Shown: positions 16,861 to 26,035, counted from the first letter of the stretch. The stretch is 62,148 nt of DNA from Flavobacterium sp. I-STPP5a (GCF_009764685.1 NZ_VHLM01000011.1:1-62148); one strand, 5' to 3'. The notes: generated by a model from the sequence alone, not told the origin. Numbers and translations are program-made.

Positions 16861-17880
16861 ATGGAAGAACGCAACAAGACTTTAGGAGAATTTATTATAG
16901 AGAATCAAAATGCTTTTCAATATTCGTCTGGTGAATTATCCCGAATTATTAACTCAATTAGGCTTGCCGCCAAAGTAGTAAACTATAAGGTAAACAAAGC
17001 CGGATTAGTTGATATTGTGGGTGCTGCAGGTGAGCAAAATATACAAGGAGAAGACCAACAAAAACTGGATGTTTATGCCAATGAAGTTTTTATTCAAACC
17101 TTAATTAACCGTGAAATTGTATGCGGTATTGCCTCTGAAGAGAACGATGAGTTCATCACTGTTGAAGGTAGTGATAACAGCCACAACAATAAATATGTGG
17201 TATTGATGGATCCTCTTGATGGATCTTCTAATATTGATGTAAACGTATCTGTGGGTACCATATTCTCAGTGTACAGAAGAATTACGCCAATAGGAACTCC
17301 AGTTACAATGGAGGATTTCTTGCAACCAGGAATCAATCAAGTAGCTGCAGGGTATGTTATTTATGGAACATCTACCATGCTAGTGTACACAACTGGTCAT
17401 GGTGTAAATGGGTTTACATTGAATCCTGCAATTGGGACTTTCTATTTATCACACCCTAATATGAAGTTTGCAAAAGACGGACATATTTACTCTATCAATG
17501 AAGGGAACTACATTCATTTTCCACAAGGGGTTAAAGATTATATCAAATACTGTCAGACCGAAGAAGAGGACAGACCGTATACTTCTAGATACATCGGTAG
17601 CTTAGTTTCGGATATTCATAGAAATATTATCAAAGGCGGAATTTATATTTACCCAACTAGTTCAAAAGCTCCTAATGGTAAATTACGTTTATTATATGAA
17701 TGTAATCCTATGGCATTTATTGTGGAGCAAGCTGGAGGTAAAGCTTCAGATGGTTTTGGAAGCATCATGGAAATTACTCCTACCGAATTGCATCAGCGTG
17801 TTCCTTTCTTTTGTGGAAGCTATAACATGGTTGAAAAAGCCGAAGAGTTCATGCATAAAGCAAAATTGAGCAAATACTAA
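16861..17880 (+). CDS. fbp: Class 1 fructose-1,6-bisphosphatase
   Basis: The 339-residue enzyme hydrolyses fructose 1,6-bisphosphate to fructose 6-phosphate in gluconeogenesis. The metal-binding signature [20 protein letters not shown] (about 117-136) is intact. [22 protein letters not shown] and the C-terminal [19 protein letters not shown] substrate-binding segment are also present. Length matches the bacterial class 1 family. The ATG at 16861 has no upstream in-frame alternative that improves the family match. It is monocistronic and ends at a strong terminator. Confidence 0.96.
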   Translation: MEERNKTLGEFIIENQNAFQYSSGELSRIINSIRLAAKVVNYKVNKAGLVDIVGAAGEQNIQGEDQQKLDVYANEVFIQTLINREIVCGIASEENDEFITVEGSDNSHNNKYVVLMDPLDGSSNIDVNVSVGTIFSVYRRITPIGTPVTMEDFLQPGINQVAAGYVIYGTSTMLVYTTGHGVNGFTLNPAIGTFYLSHPNMKFAKDGHIYSINEGNYIHFPQGVKDYIKYCQTEEEDRPYTSRYIGSLVSDIHRNIIKGGIYIYPTSSKAPNGKLRLLYECNPMAFIVEQAGGKASDGFGSIMEITPTELHQRVPFFCGSYNMVEKAEEFMHKAKLSKY

Positions 17881-17885
17881 AAAGC

Positions 17886-17918
17886 AAAAAGCTTCCAGTA
17901 TTCCTGGAAGCTTTTTTA
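17886..17918. terminator. Bidirectional terminator between fbp and the TerB-like gene
   Basis: A stem AAAAAGCTTCCAG/CTGGAAGCTTTTT with a four-base loop lies between convergent genes and has A and T tracts on the two sides. Confidence 0.9.
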
Positions 17919-17936
17919 TTTAAATGCGAGTGCAAT

Positions 17937-18368
17937 CTATTTGTGCATATTTTGCATTTCCTCAAGAAAAGTGTCAGAGTCTACCTCTTTGTCAACAAGT
18001 TTTAAGGCTTTGTCAATGATGTAATTTACATTATCAGTGTTGAACCCTAAAGCTACACCTATTTTTCTCAACAACATTTCTTGTTGATCTCCTAAATGAT
18101 GATCAACGTGAACGATTCTGGCTAAATCATACAAACGCTCTAATCTTTGCTCGTGTAAATACGGTGGATTGATAGGGTAATTCAAAGGATTTTCTAAAAT
18201 TTCCTCATACTCTATTGCTGATATTTCTAGGCGAAGTGCTAGTTTGTCTAAAAATGCTTTTTCTTCTGGTGAAAATTTCCCATCAGTAAGTGCAACTCTA
18301 ACAATTGAGGCGAAGTGACCTTTGTTTCTTAGCTTAAATTCGCTATCAAATAAATCTGAAAATGACAT
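17937..18368 (-). CDS. TerB-like (DjlA-N type) helical protein
   Basis: The 143-residue, all-helical cytosolic protein has the TerB/DjlA-N pattern of acidic, possibly metal-binding residues: ALTDGKFSPEEKAFLDKLA (about 27-45) and HVDHHLGDQQEMLLRKIGVALGF (about 92-114). Family members are linked to stress or tellurite resistance gene clusters, but no other ter genes are here. It looks like a stand-alone housekeeping version common in Bacteroidota. Function remains unknown. Confidence 0.7.
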   Translation of the reverse strand: MSFSDLFDSEFKLRNKGHFASIVRVALTDGKFSPEEKAFLDKLALRLEISAIEYEEILENPLNYPINPPYLHEQRLERLYDLARIVHVDHHLGDQQEMLLRKIGVALGFNTDNVNYIIDKALKLVDKEVDSDTFLEEMQNMHK

Positions 18369-18520
18369 AGTTATTGATTTTATATCCTACAAAGATAAAT
18401 CTATTTTTAAATTAACTATTTTAATTTTTGTTTAATTTTTTTCAAAAACTAGAGTTGATTGCACTTGTTTTGAGGTAAGATTGCGCTGTTGCTATTTTCC
18501 TAAAAGTGCCTTTGTGTAAC

Positions 18521-20293
18521 TCATTTAGCATCTGAAAGTGTTTTCATAAAGGCAACTAATGCTTTTTGCTCTGCCAAAGTCAAGTTGAGTTTGTCTGTGG
18601 GTAAGGTTTGATTTTCTACAGTGATGCCATTTCCTACTCCGCCACCTTCATTGTAAAAAACAACAACTTCTTCCAACGTTTTAAAAACACCATTATGCAT
18701 GTACGGACCTGTTTGTGCAATGTTTCGGAGCGTTGGTGTTTTAAAGGCATGTTTCAGTTGTGCCATTTTGTATTGTGTAAATCGCCCTAAGTCTTGATCT
18801 ATGATTTTTCCGTTTTTAGTTTGAGGTGTTCCTATCACTTCTTGCTCTGTTTTTTTGTAAATAGGAGGGACTGTTCCATTAAACAACGGGACGAAATGAC
18901 AAGTAGCACATTTGCCTTTTCCTGCAAAGAGATTAAATCCTAGTTTTTCCTCATCCGAAAAAGAAGTAGATGCGCCCGAAAAGTACTGATCAAACTTAGA
19001 GTTGAATTTATTTAAAGAACGAACATAACTTGCTATTGCGTTTTGCAATTGCCATTCTTCTAGTTTAATAGTTTTAGGAAAAGCATTTTTAATCAATTTT
19101 TTATATCCTGTATTGCTTTGAATTCGAGTTAAATTTTCTTTTAAATTCCCATGCATTTCATCTTTGTTTTGAATGACATCTAAACTTTGTTTCTCTAAAT
19201 CTGTTTGACGCATATCCCAAAATTGCGCATTTTGAAGTCCGGCGTAGGTTAATGTAGGTGTGTTTCTCAGTAGTTGACTTCCGTTTAATGACAAGTTGGT
19301 TTTTAGTCCGTCAGTAAAAGCTAATTCCGGATTGTGACATGTGGCGCAATTACGTCTTCCGTCTTTGGAAAGGGACGAGTCGTAAAATAATTTTTTGCCA
19401 AGATCAGCTTTTGCTTTAGAATATGCATATTCTTTTGACGGAATAAAAGCGTTGACATTAAAGGTGTTTTTTTCAAAAAGCGATTTTGCATCTGGATTGA
19501 TGGCATTTGTCTTCGCTACGTTTTTAATACTATTGTCTTGTTGAAATTGAACTAGCTTTTGAGATATTGGATTTAAATATTTTTTAATAAAGCTAGCGCG
19601 ATCAAAGGTGTTGAAATAGGTGTTCGCATCACAAAAGGTGTTTGCTTGGTCTATCAAATCAAAAAGTAAGGCTTTTGTTTTTGAATTATTGGTATTTAAT
19701 TTTTTAAGTACAACTTTTAAAGAAGATAAACTGGCCTTAGCTTCAGGGATGGATTGATTGGCAATTGGCGAATCGAAACCGGTGATGCCAAGTGTTAAGA
19801 TTCGGTACACTTCCATTTTGCAGGCATCAATAACATAATCAGGGCTGATGGTGATTACGGATAAATGCTCTTTGACTTGCGCAATTAAACCTTTTAAAAC
19901 GGCAATTTCTCTTTTTAAAGTACTGGAATTATTGGCAGAATATTGTGGGTAAATTAGTTCTTCAATGACTTGAAAACCACTTGGTGATAAGAATTTGTTT
20001 TCTTCTACTTCCAATTCATCAAGTGCCGGTCCGTTAATAAATCGTGCTGGGTCTGGCGTAAAATATTCGACAGCCCATTCTATTTTTTTATATGCAATGC
20101 GGCTTGTTTCAAATGATTTTTGTAGTTGTTTTTGAGTTGGATTTTTGGCGGCTACTTTTTCAAAAGCAAGTATTTCTTGATTGAGTTCCTCTAAATTAGA
20201 TAACAGTTCTTCTTGAATGGTTAAACTAGTGTATTGTTTTTGACAAGAAAAAAATAGTAGGAATAGGGGCAGTAGTTTTAATAGCGGTTTCAT
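18521..20293 (-). CDS. Lipoprotein: imelysin-like domain fused to di-haem cytochrome c peroxidase
   Basis: The 590-residue protein has an SPII lipobox (LLFFSCQK, Cys17). An N-terminal helical region (about 25-260) resembles imelysin/EfeO-M75 proteins, including WAVEYFTPDPARFINGPALDE. The C-terminal MauG/CcpA-type peroxidase has two c-haem sites, C316ATCH320 and C462ATCH466. MHNGVFKTLEEVVVFYNEGGG near the end is typical of this family. It should sit on the periplasmic face of a membrane, reducing peroxides or oxidising a partner. The fused imelysin-like part suggests metal binding. It lies downstream of the PhoX-like lipoprotein gene with a terminator between, so co-transcription is not certain. 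Confidence 0.82.
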   Translation of the reverse strand: MKPLLKLLPLFLLFFSCQKQYTSLTIQEELLSNLEELNQEILAFEKVAAKNPTQKQLQKSFETSRIAYKKIEWAVEYFTPDPARFINGPALDELEVEENKFLSPSGFQVIEELIYPQYSANNSSTLKREIAVLKGLIAQVKEHLSVITISPDYVIDACKMEVYRILTLGITGFDSPIANQSIPEAKASLSSLKVVLKKLNTNNSKTKALLFDLIDQANTFCDANTYFNTFDRASFIKKYLNPISQKLVQFQQDNSIKNVAKTNAINPDAKSLFEKNTFNVNAFIPSKEYAYSKAKADLGKKLFYDSSLSKDGRRNCATCHNPELAFTDGLKTNLSLNGSQLLRNTPTLTYAGLQNAQFWDMRQTDLEKQSLDVIQNKDEMHGNLKENLTRIQSNTGYKKLIKNAFPKTIKLEEWQLQNAIASYVRSLNKFNSKFDQYFSGASTSFSDEEKLGFNLFAGKGKCATCHFVPLFNGTVPPIYKKTEQEVIGTPQTKNGKIIDQDLGRFTQYKMAQLKHAFKTPTLRNIAQTGPYMHNGVFKTLEEVVVFYNEGGGVGNGITVENQTLPTDKLNLTLAEQKALVAFMKTLSDAK

Positions 20294-20314
20294 GTTGTGT
20301 ATTGTATTAAATGC

Positions 20315-20345
20315 AAAAACAACCCAAAATTTGGGTTGTTTTTTA
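20315..20345 (-). terminator. Terminator of the PhoX-like gene
   Basis: A stem AAAACAACCCAAA/TTTGGGTTGTTTT with T tracts in both directions lies 19 bp after the stop at 20364 and 22 bp before the next gene's start. Confidence 0.8.
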
Positions 20346-20363
20346 TATCAATAGTTGAGGTAA

Positions 20364-21842
20364 TTATCGTTGTACGTTTCGGATGATGATGGTTTGACCA
20401 CCTTCTTTGTTTGTGTTTAATCCACTACCATCAGCATTTGAAAAAGCATCTTTTTGCCATGTATGTGGATGTATGTTTACGATAAATGTATTTGGAACAC
20501 CAATTACATCTGAAATGTCTTCCATTGCGCCATATTCCCAACTTCCAAAACGCATTTCATTAGCTGGGTTGTAAGTTGTATTCCAGGCAGCATCAGTTCT
20601 TTTGTGATTCATTGTCAACCAAGGTTTGTTAACCTTAGATGCAATGTTGTATTGCCAGATATAGGAATCGTGTTTTGCAGCAGTGTAGAATGAATCTCCA
20701 TCCTCTTGTGTGTACACATAATTCTCAGTCACGGTAATGTTATCTGGATTGATAATTCCTGTTCCAGGAGTTGAGTCACCTTCCATTACCAATTCTAATT
20801 TTCCTTTTAATGGATTAGCATCGTCTAAAATAAGCTTGTAAACACGTCCCCACATGGTGTAACCCGCTACTGGAGCGTTTGAACTTGCTTGTCCCGTTGC
20901 GGTAAAGTACAATTCTCTATTGTTTTTTGCAGACCCTTTTCTGTAATCTACATCTTCAACTCTAGAAAAACGGATGGCTCCTAATTCATTAACTGTGGTA
21001 TTGATTACCGCACCCGTTAAGTTTTTAGCATTTGGAATTTCTACAAAAGATACATCAAATGAGGCTCCTACATTCATGCTAGTCTCTACTTGATTTCCAT
21101 CGTTTCTTTTTAACGCGTATAATTTACCGTTAGATAAGTCGCCAACAGTTGAACTCATATACATAATTACTTGGCCAGCACTAGCGTGAGAAGTAGAATA
21201 CGATTGATCTTCACCAATTACAATAACGGTTTTCCCCGGGTAAGCGTCTTTAGGTAGTGGAACGGCGTTTTCCATACTTGCTTTTCCTAAAGCTGGTAAA
21301 ACTCGGTCGGTTCTGCTTTTCATACTTGTAAGTCCTAATGGGTCAATACCATGAACCATACTTTCCTCACCACTTTCTCCAGCAGTTAAAAACAAAGGTC
21401 CAAATCCATGGATTGCTGGTGAAGCTAAAGTTGCTGAACACAAACGAGTCATCCCACCCACTGCATCAACAATATAGTCTCCTTTTACCGGCTTAAGTGT
21501 TTTGTCAAAATACACTCTGGATACAGATTTTAATATTTCGTGGTTGGTAATCATAATGTAACCATCACTTGCAGGATCTTTCATAAATCCAGCACCATCA
21601 GGTTGAGCACCATAAATAAAAGCTGGTGATTGCGTTAATACATCTGAACTACTTAATAAAGAAGTTATCTGTAAGTTTTCGAAGCCTTCTTTGGCTACAG
21701 CCAATGCAGGAACCGAAGAAACATTTGAAAAATTAATGGACGTGTTTACGGTAGGAGTTTCAGTTTTGTCGTCTTGACAGCCTACTACTGCAGCTAACAA
21801 AACGGATGACAATGCTATTTTTTTTAAATAATGCTGATTCAT
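20364..21842 (-). CDS. PhoX-like (DUF839-type) beta-propeller lipoprotein
   Basis: The 492-residue lipoprotein starts at the ATG at 21842, giving a lipobox (LLAAVVGCQDD). A TTG 30 bp upstream lies inside the -7 promoter element and is rejected. The body has features of PhoX-like/DUF839 propellers: YIMITNHEIL, an acidic ESGEESMVHGIDPLG segment, IVIGEDQSYS, IRFSRVEDVDYR and IINPDNITV. The canonical PhoX TCEE motif is not obvious, so this is a divergent member and phosphatase activity is uncertain. A PhoB-type operator lies 90 bp upstream. If correct, it would be a surface or periplasmic phosphoesterase. An unrelated metal-binding propeller is the main alternative. Confidence 0.55.
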   Translation of the reverse strand: MNQHYLKKIALSSVLLAAVVGCQDDKTETPTVNTSINFSNVSSVPALAVAKEGFENLQITSLLSSSDVLTQSPAFIYGAQPDGAGFMKDPASDGYIMITNHEILKSVSRVYFDKTLKPVKGDYIVDAVGGMTRLCSATLASPAIHGFGPLFLTAGESGEESMVHGIDPLGLTSMKSRTDRVLPALGKASMENAVPLPKDAYPGKTVIVIGEDQSYSTSHASAGQVIMYMSSTVGDLSNGKLYALKRNDGNQVETSMNVGASFDVSFVEIPNAKNLTGAVINTTVNELGAIRFSRVEDVDYRKGSAKNNRELYFTATGQASSNAPVAGYTMWGRVYKLILDDANPLKGKLELVMEGDSTPGTGIINPDNITVTENYVYTQEDGDSFYTAAKHDSYIWQYNIASKVNKPWLTMNHKRTDAAWNTTYNPANEMRFGSWEYGAMEDISDVIGVPNTFIVNIHPHTWQKDAFSNADGSGLNTNKEGGQTIIIRNVQR

Positions 21843-21869
21843 GGTAATTGTGTTTAGTTTGTTTGAATG

Positions 21870-21877
21870 CAAAACTA
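21870..21877 (-). promoter_or_regulatory. -7 promoter element TAGTTTTG of the PhoX-like gene
   Basis: The minus strand matches TAnnTTTG. It overlaps the TTG at 21872 that would otherwise be read as an upstream start, which argues for the ATG at 21842. Confidence 0.5.
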
Positions 21878-21931
21878 TCGTAAGAAACTGAATCTTAGTT
21901 TAGGTCAATATTGTTGATTCATCAACAAAAT

Positions 21932-21947
21932 GTTACTCCAAGATTAA
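21932..21947 (-). promoter_or_regulatory. Candidate PhoB-type operator, site C
   Basis: The minus strand reads TTAAT-CTTGG-AGTAAC. A third related hexamer, GTTTAC, lies exactly 11 bp further upstream, giving three phased repeats. The site is 90 bp upstream of the PhoX-like ATG and in the same orientation to its gene as sites A and B. The rest of 21973-22297, up to hupE, shows no gene. Confidence 0.5.
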
Positions 21948-22297
21948 CACATCGTAAACCTGTTAATTTAAAGTAAAGTCAAGAGTGTTTGCATTATTTG
22001 TAAGATTTATATATTTCAATAGTTTTCTCTTAACATTGTGATTGAGAGTGTGAGGATTTTATCTTTTTCTTCTTTTAAGGTCAAGGTATATTAAAATGTA
22101 AGTAAAGGTTGTTCATAGCACAGCAGTTATAAACATTACTTTTTGAGCGTATACCTAATGACTTTATTAGAGTTACTATATTCGTTTTTCAAGGAATTTT
22201 ACCTTTGGCTTTCATTGAATTTATTAGATATTCTAAGGAAGGATTTTCAAAATTTATCGTAAGTTTACAACCCTTTTAGCAACTTAAATTAGTAGTG

Positions 22298-22891
22298 ATG
22301 CAAGAATTTTGGATTTATTTTCAAATAGGATTAAAACATGTTTTAGACATTCATGCTTATGATCATGTTTTGTTTTTAATCGCTTTGGCGGTGCCATATT
22401 CGTTTAAAGACTGGAAACGAATTATCTTGTTAGTCACTTTATTTACTATTGGTCACACCATGGCTTTGATGCTGTCTGTCTTTGAAATTATAGCCATAAA
22501 AGTAAATGTCGTTGAGCTTTTAATTCCCATCACAATTTTTATTACTGCATTGTTCAATTTGTTTACGGCTGGCAAGTCCAGTAAAAAAGAAAGTATAAAC
22601 TTAATGTTTTTTATCACACTTTTCTTTGGGATTATTCATGGTTTGGGGTTTTCTAACTATTTCAAATCTATTTTAGGTGGCGATGCTGCCTCAAAAATGT
22701 TGCCTTTGGCCGAGTTCGCTTTGGGAATTGAGGCCGCACAAATTACAGTGGTTTTTGTGGTATTGATTCTCTCTTATATTGTGCAGACTATTTTTAGATT
22801 CTCTAAACGAGATTGGACACTGGTAATGTCCTCTTTTATTATAGGAGTTGTTATCCCGTTGATTGTTGAAAGTGAAATTTGGAACCGATAA
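22298..22891 (+). CDS. HupE/UreJ-family membrane protein
   Basis: The 197-residue integral membrane protein has about six hydrophobic helices. The N-terminal GLKHVLDIHAYDHVLFLIAL and FTIGHTMALML, plus the later GIIHGLGFSN, carry the His/Asp residues conserved in HupE/UreJ proteins, which are implicated in nickel or cobalt entry for hydrogenase or urease. Neither enzyme is in this window. I use the ATG at 22298 rather than the adjacent GTG at 22295. It is first in a tight operon: the dCMP deaminase ATG follows one base after its stop, then the S41 protease. A metal-related role is family-based. Confidence 0.8.
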   Translation: MQEFWIYFQIGLKHVLDIHAYDHVLFLIALAVPYSFKDWKRIILLVTLFTIGHTMALMLSVFEIIAIKVNVVELLIPITIFITALFNLFTAGKSSKKESINLMFFITLFFGIIHGLGFSNYFKSILGGDAASKMLPLAEFALGIEAAQITVVFVVLILSYIVQTIFRFSKRDWTLVMSSFIIGVVIPLIVESEIWNR

Positions 22892-22892
22892 A

Positions 22893-23324
22893 ATGAGTGA
22901 AAAAAAATTAAATAAATACGACAAAGCCTATTTGCGAATTGCAAAAGAATGGAGTTTACTTTCTTATTGCCAAAGAAAGAAAGTAGGAGCTATTATTGTA
23001 CGCGATCGAATGATTATTTCTGATGGATACAATGGTACGCCAAGCGGTTTTGATAATTGTTGTGAAGATGAGGAAGGACTTACGCGCTGGGATGTATTGC
23101 ATGCTGAGGCGAATGCGATTCTGAAAGTTGCACGTTCTACGCAATCATGTGAAGGTGCTACCTTGTACATTACCCTTTCCCCGTGCAAAGAATGCAGTAA
23201 GTTAATTCACCAGTCGGGTATAAAAAGAGTCGTATATCATTCTGGTTATCGTGATGATTCTGGAATTCAGTTTTTAATAAAAGCAGGCGTAGAGGTGGAA
23301 CACATACCAATAATGGAAGAATAA
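22893..23324 (+). CDS. dCMP deaminase (zinc-dependent cytidylate deaminase family)
   Basis: The 143-residue enzyme has the zinc site HAEANAIL (His and catalytic Glu) and PCKECSKLI (two Cys ligands). The N-terminal CQRKKVGAIIVRDRMIISDGYNGTPSG is typical of dCMP deaminases. It should convert dCMP to dUMP for dTTP synthesis. The frame is open 10 codons upstream inside hupE from a TTG, but the ATG at 22893, one base after the hupE stop, fits the family. Its stop abuts the S41 peptidase ATG, so all three genes are one transcript. Confidence 0.88.
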   Translation: MSEKKLNKYDKAYLRIAKEWSLLSYCQRKKVGAIIVRDRMIISDGYNGTPSGFDNCCEDEEGLTRWDVLHAEANAILKVARSTQSCEGATLYITLSPCKECSKLIHQSGIKRVVYHSGYRDDSGIQFLIKAGVEVEHIPIMEE

Positions 23325-24899
23325 ATGAAATTCAACACAAAATATTTGCCTCTTATTTTATTTGCTACACTAGCTCTTGGTGTGCTACTTGGCGGCTTAT
23401 TGAATTTTCCCAACGCATCCGGTCTTATTGTGCAAAATAATGCCAAAAACAAACTAAATAAACTCATTGATTTTATTGATGATGAATATGTTGATGCGGT
23501 AAATACAGATTCTATTGTGAATCTGACCGTTGATAATATTCTCGCACAGCTTGATCCACATTCTGTTTACATTTCACCCAGTGACCAGCAAGAAGTGGCT
23601 GAGAGTATGCAAGGAAATTTTGTGGGAATAGGTGTTAATTTTTATATGTTTAAGGATTCTGTCGCAGTAATAAAACCTGTTGAAAATGGCCCTTCGGCAA
23701 AAGCTGGAATTCAAGCAGGAGACAGAATTTTATACGCAGGAAAGACAAAGCTTTATGGCAGAAAACTCCCTTCTGATAGCTTGTTTTCTCAACTTAAAGG
23801 AACAGTTGGGTCCGCTGTTGAGCTCATCGTTTATCGAAAAAGCACCAAGCAAAAACTAAAATTTAAAATAATAAGAGATGTAATTCCTTTAAAAAGTATT
23901 GATGTGGCTGTGCTCATCAATCCTACTACAGGTTACATTAAAATAAATAGATTTTCAGAGACTACTTATGATGAATTTATAGAAGGCTTAGGTAAACTAA
24001 AAAAACAAGGAGCAAAGTCCTTAGTTATTGACGTTCGGGATAATGGAGGCGGTTATATGGAGGAAGCCATCGCTATCATAGATGAGTTACTGCCAGATAA
24101 GCAACTTATTGTTTTCACTAAGAACAAGAATGGAAAAGTGACCAAAACTTTTGCAACAGCAAATGGTCAATTCGAAAAAGGAAAACTAACCATTCTTATC
24201 AATGAAAATAGCGCATCGGCCAGTGAAATTCTTGCTGGAGCCATTCAAGACAACGATAGAGGTCTTATTGTAGGCCGACGTTCTTTTGGTAAAGGATTGG
24301 TTCAACGAGAAATGGGTTTTGCTGATGGATCATCAGTACGTCTTACTATAGCGCGCTACTACACACCTACGGGGCGTTCCATTCAAAAACCGTATGCTAA
24401 AGGCAAGGAAGCCTATTTTAAAGAGTCGGAAACCCGTTTTGAAAATGGAGAGTTGTATGATAAAGACAGTATTAAAGTTGTAGATACTCTGAGATATAAA
24501 ACTAAAAAAGGACGAATAGTCTACGGCGGTGGCGGAATCGTTCCTGATGTTTTTGTTCCTATTGAGATAGAGCACAGCAGTCAAAGTGCGGGTTATATAT
24601 TGCAATCTGGTATTATGGGGAATTATGTTTTTGAGGATTTAGATTCTCATAACAAGGAGTTCAAAGGAATTGCATATACGGCGTTACAAGAAAAAATTAA
24701 TACGTCGGATAATTATTTTAATAAATTTCAAAAGTTCATTCTTGATAACGGACTTGATATTCAGTTTTCTAAAAGCAAGTCGCTTGTAAAAAGATTTCTT
24801 ACTGCAGAGTACGCAAGACAATTGTTTGGTGAGAACAAGTATTATGAAATTATTCTTAAAGAAGATTCTATGCTTAAAGAAGCATTAAAATTGAAATGA
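23325..24899 (+). CDS. S41-family C-terminal processing peptidase
   Basis: The 524-residue serine protease has an N-terminal membrane anchor (about 8-28) and a PDZ domain (about 95-180, with GIGVNFYMFKDSVAVIKPVENGPSAKAG). The S41 catalytic core carries the Ser in SASASE (296-301) and the general base Lys323 (SFGKGLVQ). It probably cleaves periplasmic proteins near their C-termini. It is the third gene of the hupE-dCMP deaminase operon, starting directly after the previous stop. The intergenic stretch after it (24900-25065) shows no gene. Confidence 0.92.
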   Translation: MKFNTKYLPLILFATLALGVLLGGLLNFPNASGLIVQNNAKNKLNKLIDFIDDEYVDAVNTDSIVNLTVDNILAQLDPHSVYISPSDQQEVAESMQGNFVGIGVNFYMFKDSVAVIKPVENGPSAKAGIQAGDRILYAGKTKLYGRKLPSDSLFSQLKGTVGSAVELIVYRKSTKQKLKFKIIRDVIPLKSIDVAVLINPTTGYIKINRFSETTYDEFIEGLGKLKKQGAKSLVIDVRDNGGGYMEEAIAIIDELLPDKQLIVFTKNKNGKVTKTFATANGQFEKGKLTILINENSASASEILAGAIQDNDRGLIVGRRSFGKGLVQREMGFADGSSVRLTIARYYTPTGRSIQKPYAKGKEAYFKESETRFENGELYDKDSIKVVDTLRYKTKKGRIVYGGGGIVPDVFVPIEIEHSSQSAGYILQSGIMGNYVFEDLDSHNKEFKGIAYTALQEKINTSDNYFNKFQKFILDNGLDIQFSKSKSLVKRFLTAEYARQLFGENKYYEIILKEDSMLKEALKLK

Positions 24900-25065
24900 T
24901 TCCAGCCCAATTTAGTGTTTGTATAGAAATACTAGATCCTGAACGTTGTAATTCGGTGCTATTGTTCTATTTTTTTATCGAATGATACTTTTCCTTTTAA
25001 GCGTTCTCTTACTTCAATATAAAGAATTATTTAAGAAATGTATTACTTAATTAATGTGGTTCTAA

Positions 25066-25101
25066 TAAAAAAAGGATGCGCTAAAAGTCTAGCACATCCT
25101 T
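25066..25101 (-). terminator. Terminator of the small membrane protein gene
   Basis: A stem AAGGATG(c)GCTA/TAGC(a)CATCCTT is followed on the minus strand by a run of T residues, 30 bp beyond the stop at 25131. Confidence 0.75.
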
Positions 25102-25130
25102 AAGTATATTTCAAAATAAACTATATTTTA

Positions 25131-25334
25131 TTATGTTTTTGGGTTTGATTTCTCTTCTATCTTTTTGGAAACTCTAAAAATAAGAAGAATTAATACAGCG
25201 CATAATGATGCTGCGATACCAATAAACGCAACAATGCTTTCCCCTTGAAATGGGTTTTTAAAATCTAGTAATGTAACATTAAAGACGATTAAAGCAAGTG
25301 CCAAAAATACCAGTATGTTAGTGAAAATTTTCAT
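25131..25334 (-). CDS. Small two-helix membrane protein, hypothetical
   Basis: The 67-residue protein has two predicted transmembrane helices (about 3-23 and 34-54) joined by a short loop with PFQGES. The tail is basic and polar (RVSKKIEEKSNPKT), predicting a cytosolic C-terminus. I do not recognise a family. The ATG is preceded by AT-rich sequence and the gene ends at a good terminator, which supports a real short gene. It lies about 100 bp downstream of marC on the same strand. Confidence 0.65.
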   Translation of the reverse strand: MKIFTNILVFLALALIVFNVTLLDFKNPFQGESIVAFIGIAASLCAVLILLIFRVSKKIEEKSNPKT

Positions 25335-25432
25335 AAATGAGTTTGTTGTTTAAATTTTAGTATATTGAAAATGATAGAAATGAATTCTATGTAACCAATT
25401 AAAATTAGGGTGTAAAATTATTAAATTTTATA

Positions 25433-26008
25433 TTAAAGAAACAAACCTTTAACATTAGCAGCAAATAATTTAACAGCTATTGCTAATAATACTACTCCAA
25501 AAGTCTTTCGGATCACTCCAAGTCCGTTTTCGCCTAGCATCTTTTCAATTTTTGAAGACGATTTTAAAACAATGTATACTAGAATGATATTCAAGAATAT
25601 GGCTATCACAATATTGAGAGTATAAAACTGTGAACGTAAAGATAACAGAGTAGTCATGGTTCCTGCACCAGCAATCAAAGGAAAGGCCAGCGGAACAATA
25701 GATGCTGAACTCGCTTCTTCGTCACGATAAATACGAATGCCTAATATCATTTCTAAGGCTAGGAAAAAAAGAACAAATGAACCTGCAACTGCAAATGAAT
25801 TGACATCGATTCCAATTAACTTTAAAAGTTCTTCTCCCGCAAAGAGGAAAACAATCATAATGACTCCTGCTACGATGGAGGCTTTCTCAGATTCGATATG
25901 ACCGTGTTTGGCACGAAGATCCACAATGATAGGGATAGATCCCACGATGTCAATTACGGCAAAAAGTACCATGCTTACGGTAATTATTTCTCTGATGTCT
26001 AACTGCAT
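25433..26008 (-). CDS. MarC-family integral membrane protein
   Basis: The 191-residue protein has about six transmembrane helices and the MarC/UPF0056 features FAVIDIVGSIPIIVDL, FLALEMILGIRIYR and PLAFPLIAGAGTMTTLL. The frame is open to 26062, but a perfect -7 box (26028-26035) lies inside that extension. The ATG at 26008 gives the usual MarC N-terminus (MQLDIREIIT). Function is unknown; the family was once linked to multiple antibiotic resistance, but that role is not supported. It is divergent from the DUF3109 gene. Confidence 0.85.
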   Translation of the reverse strand: MQLDIREIITVSMVLFAVIDIVGSIPIIVDLRAKHGHIESEKASIVAGVIMIVFLFAGEELLKLIGIDVNSFAVAGSFVLFFLALEMILGIRIYRDEEASSASIVPLAFPLIAGAGTMTTLLSLRSQFYTLNIVIAIFLNIILVYIVLKSSSKIEKMLGENGLGVIRKTFGVVLLAIAVKLFAANVKGLFL

Positions 26009-26027
26009 AATGTTGGTTTTAATGGTG

Positions 26028-26035
26028 CAAAAGTA
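26028..26035 (-). promoter_or_regulatory. -7 promoter element TACTTTTG of marC
   Basis: The minus strand matches TAnnTTTG and lies 19 bases before the ATG at 26008. It decides against the longer open frame. Confidence 0.55.
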
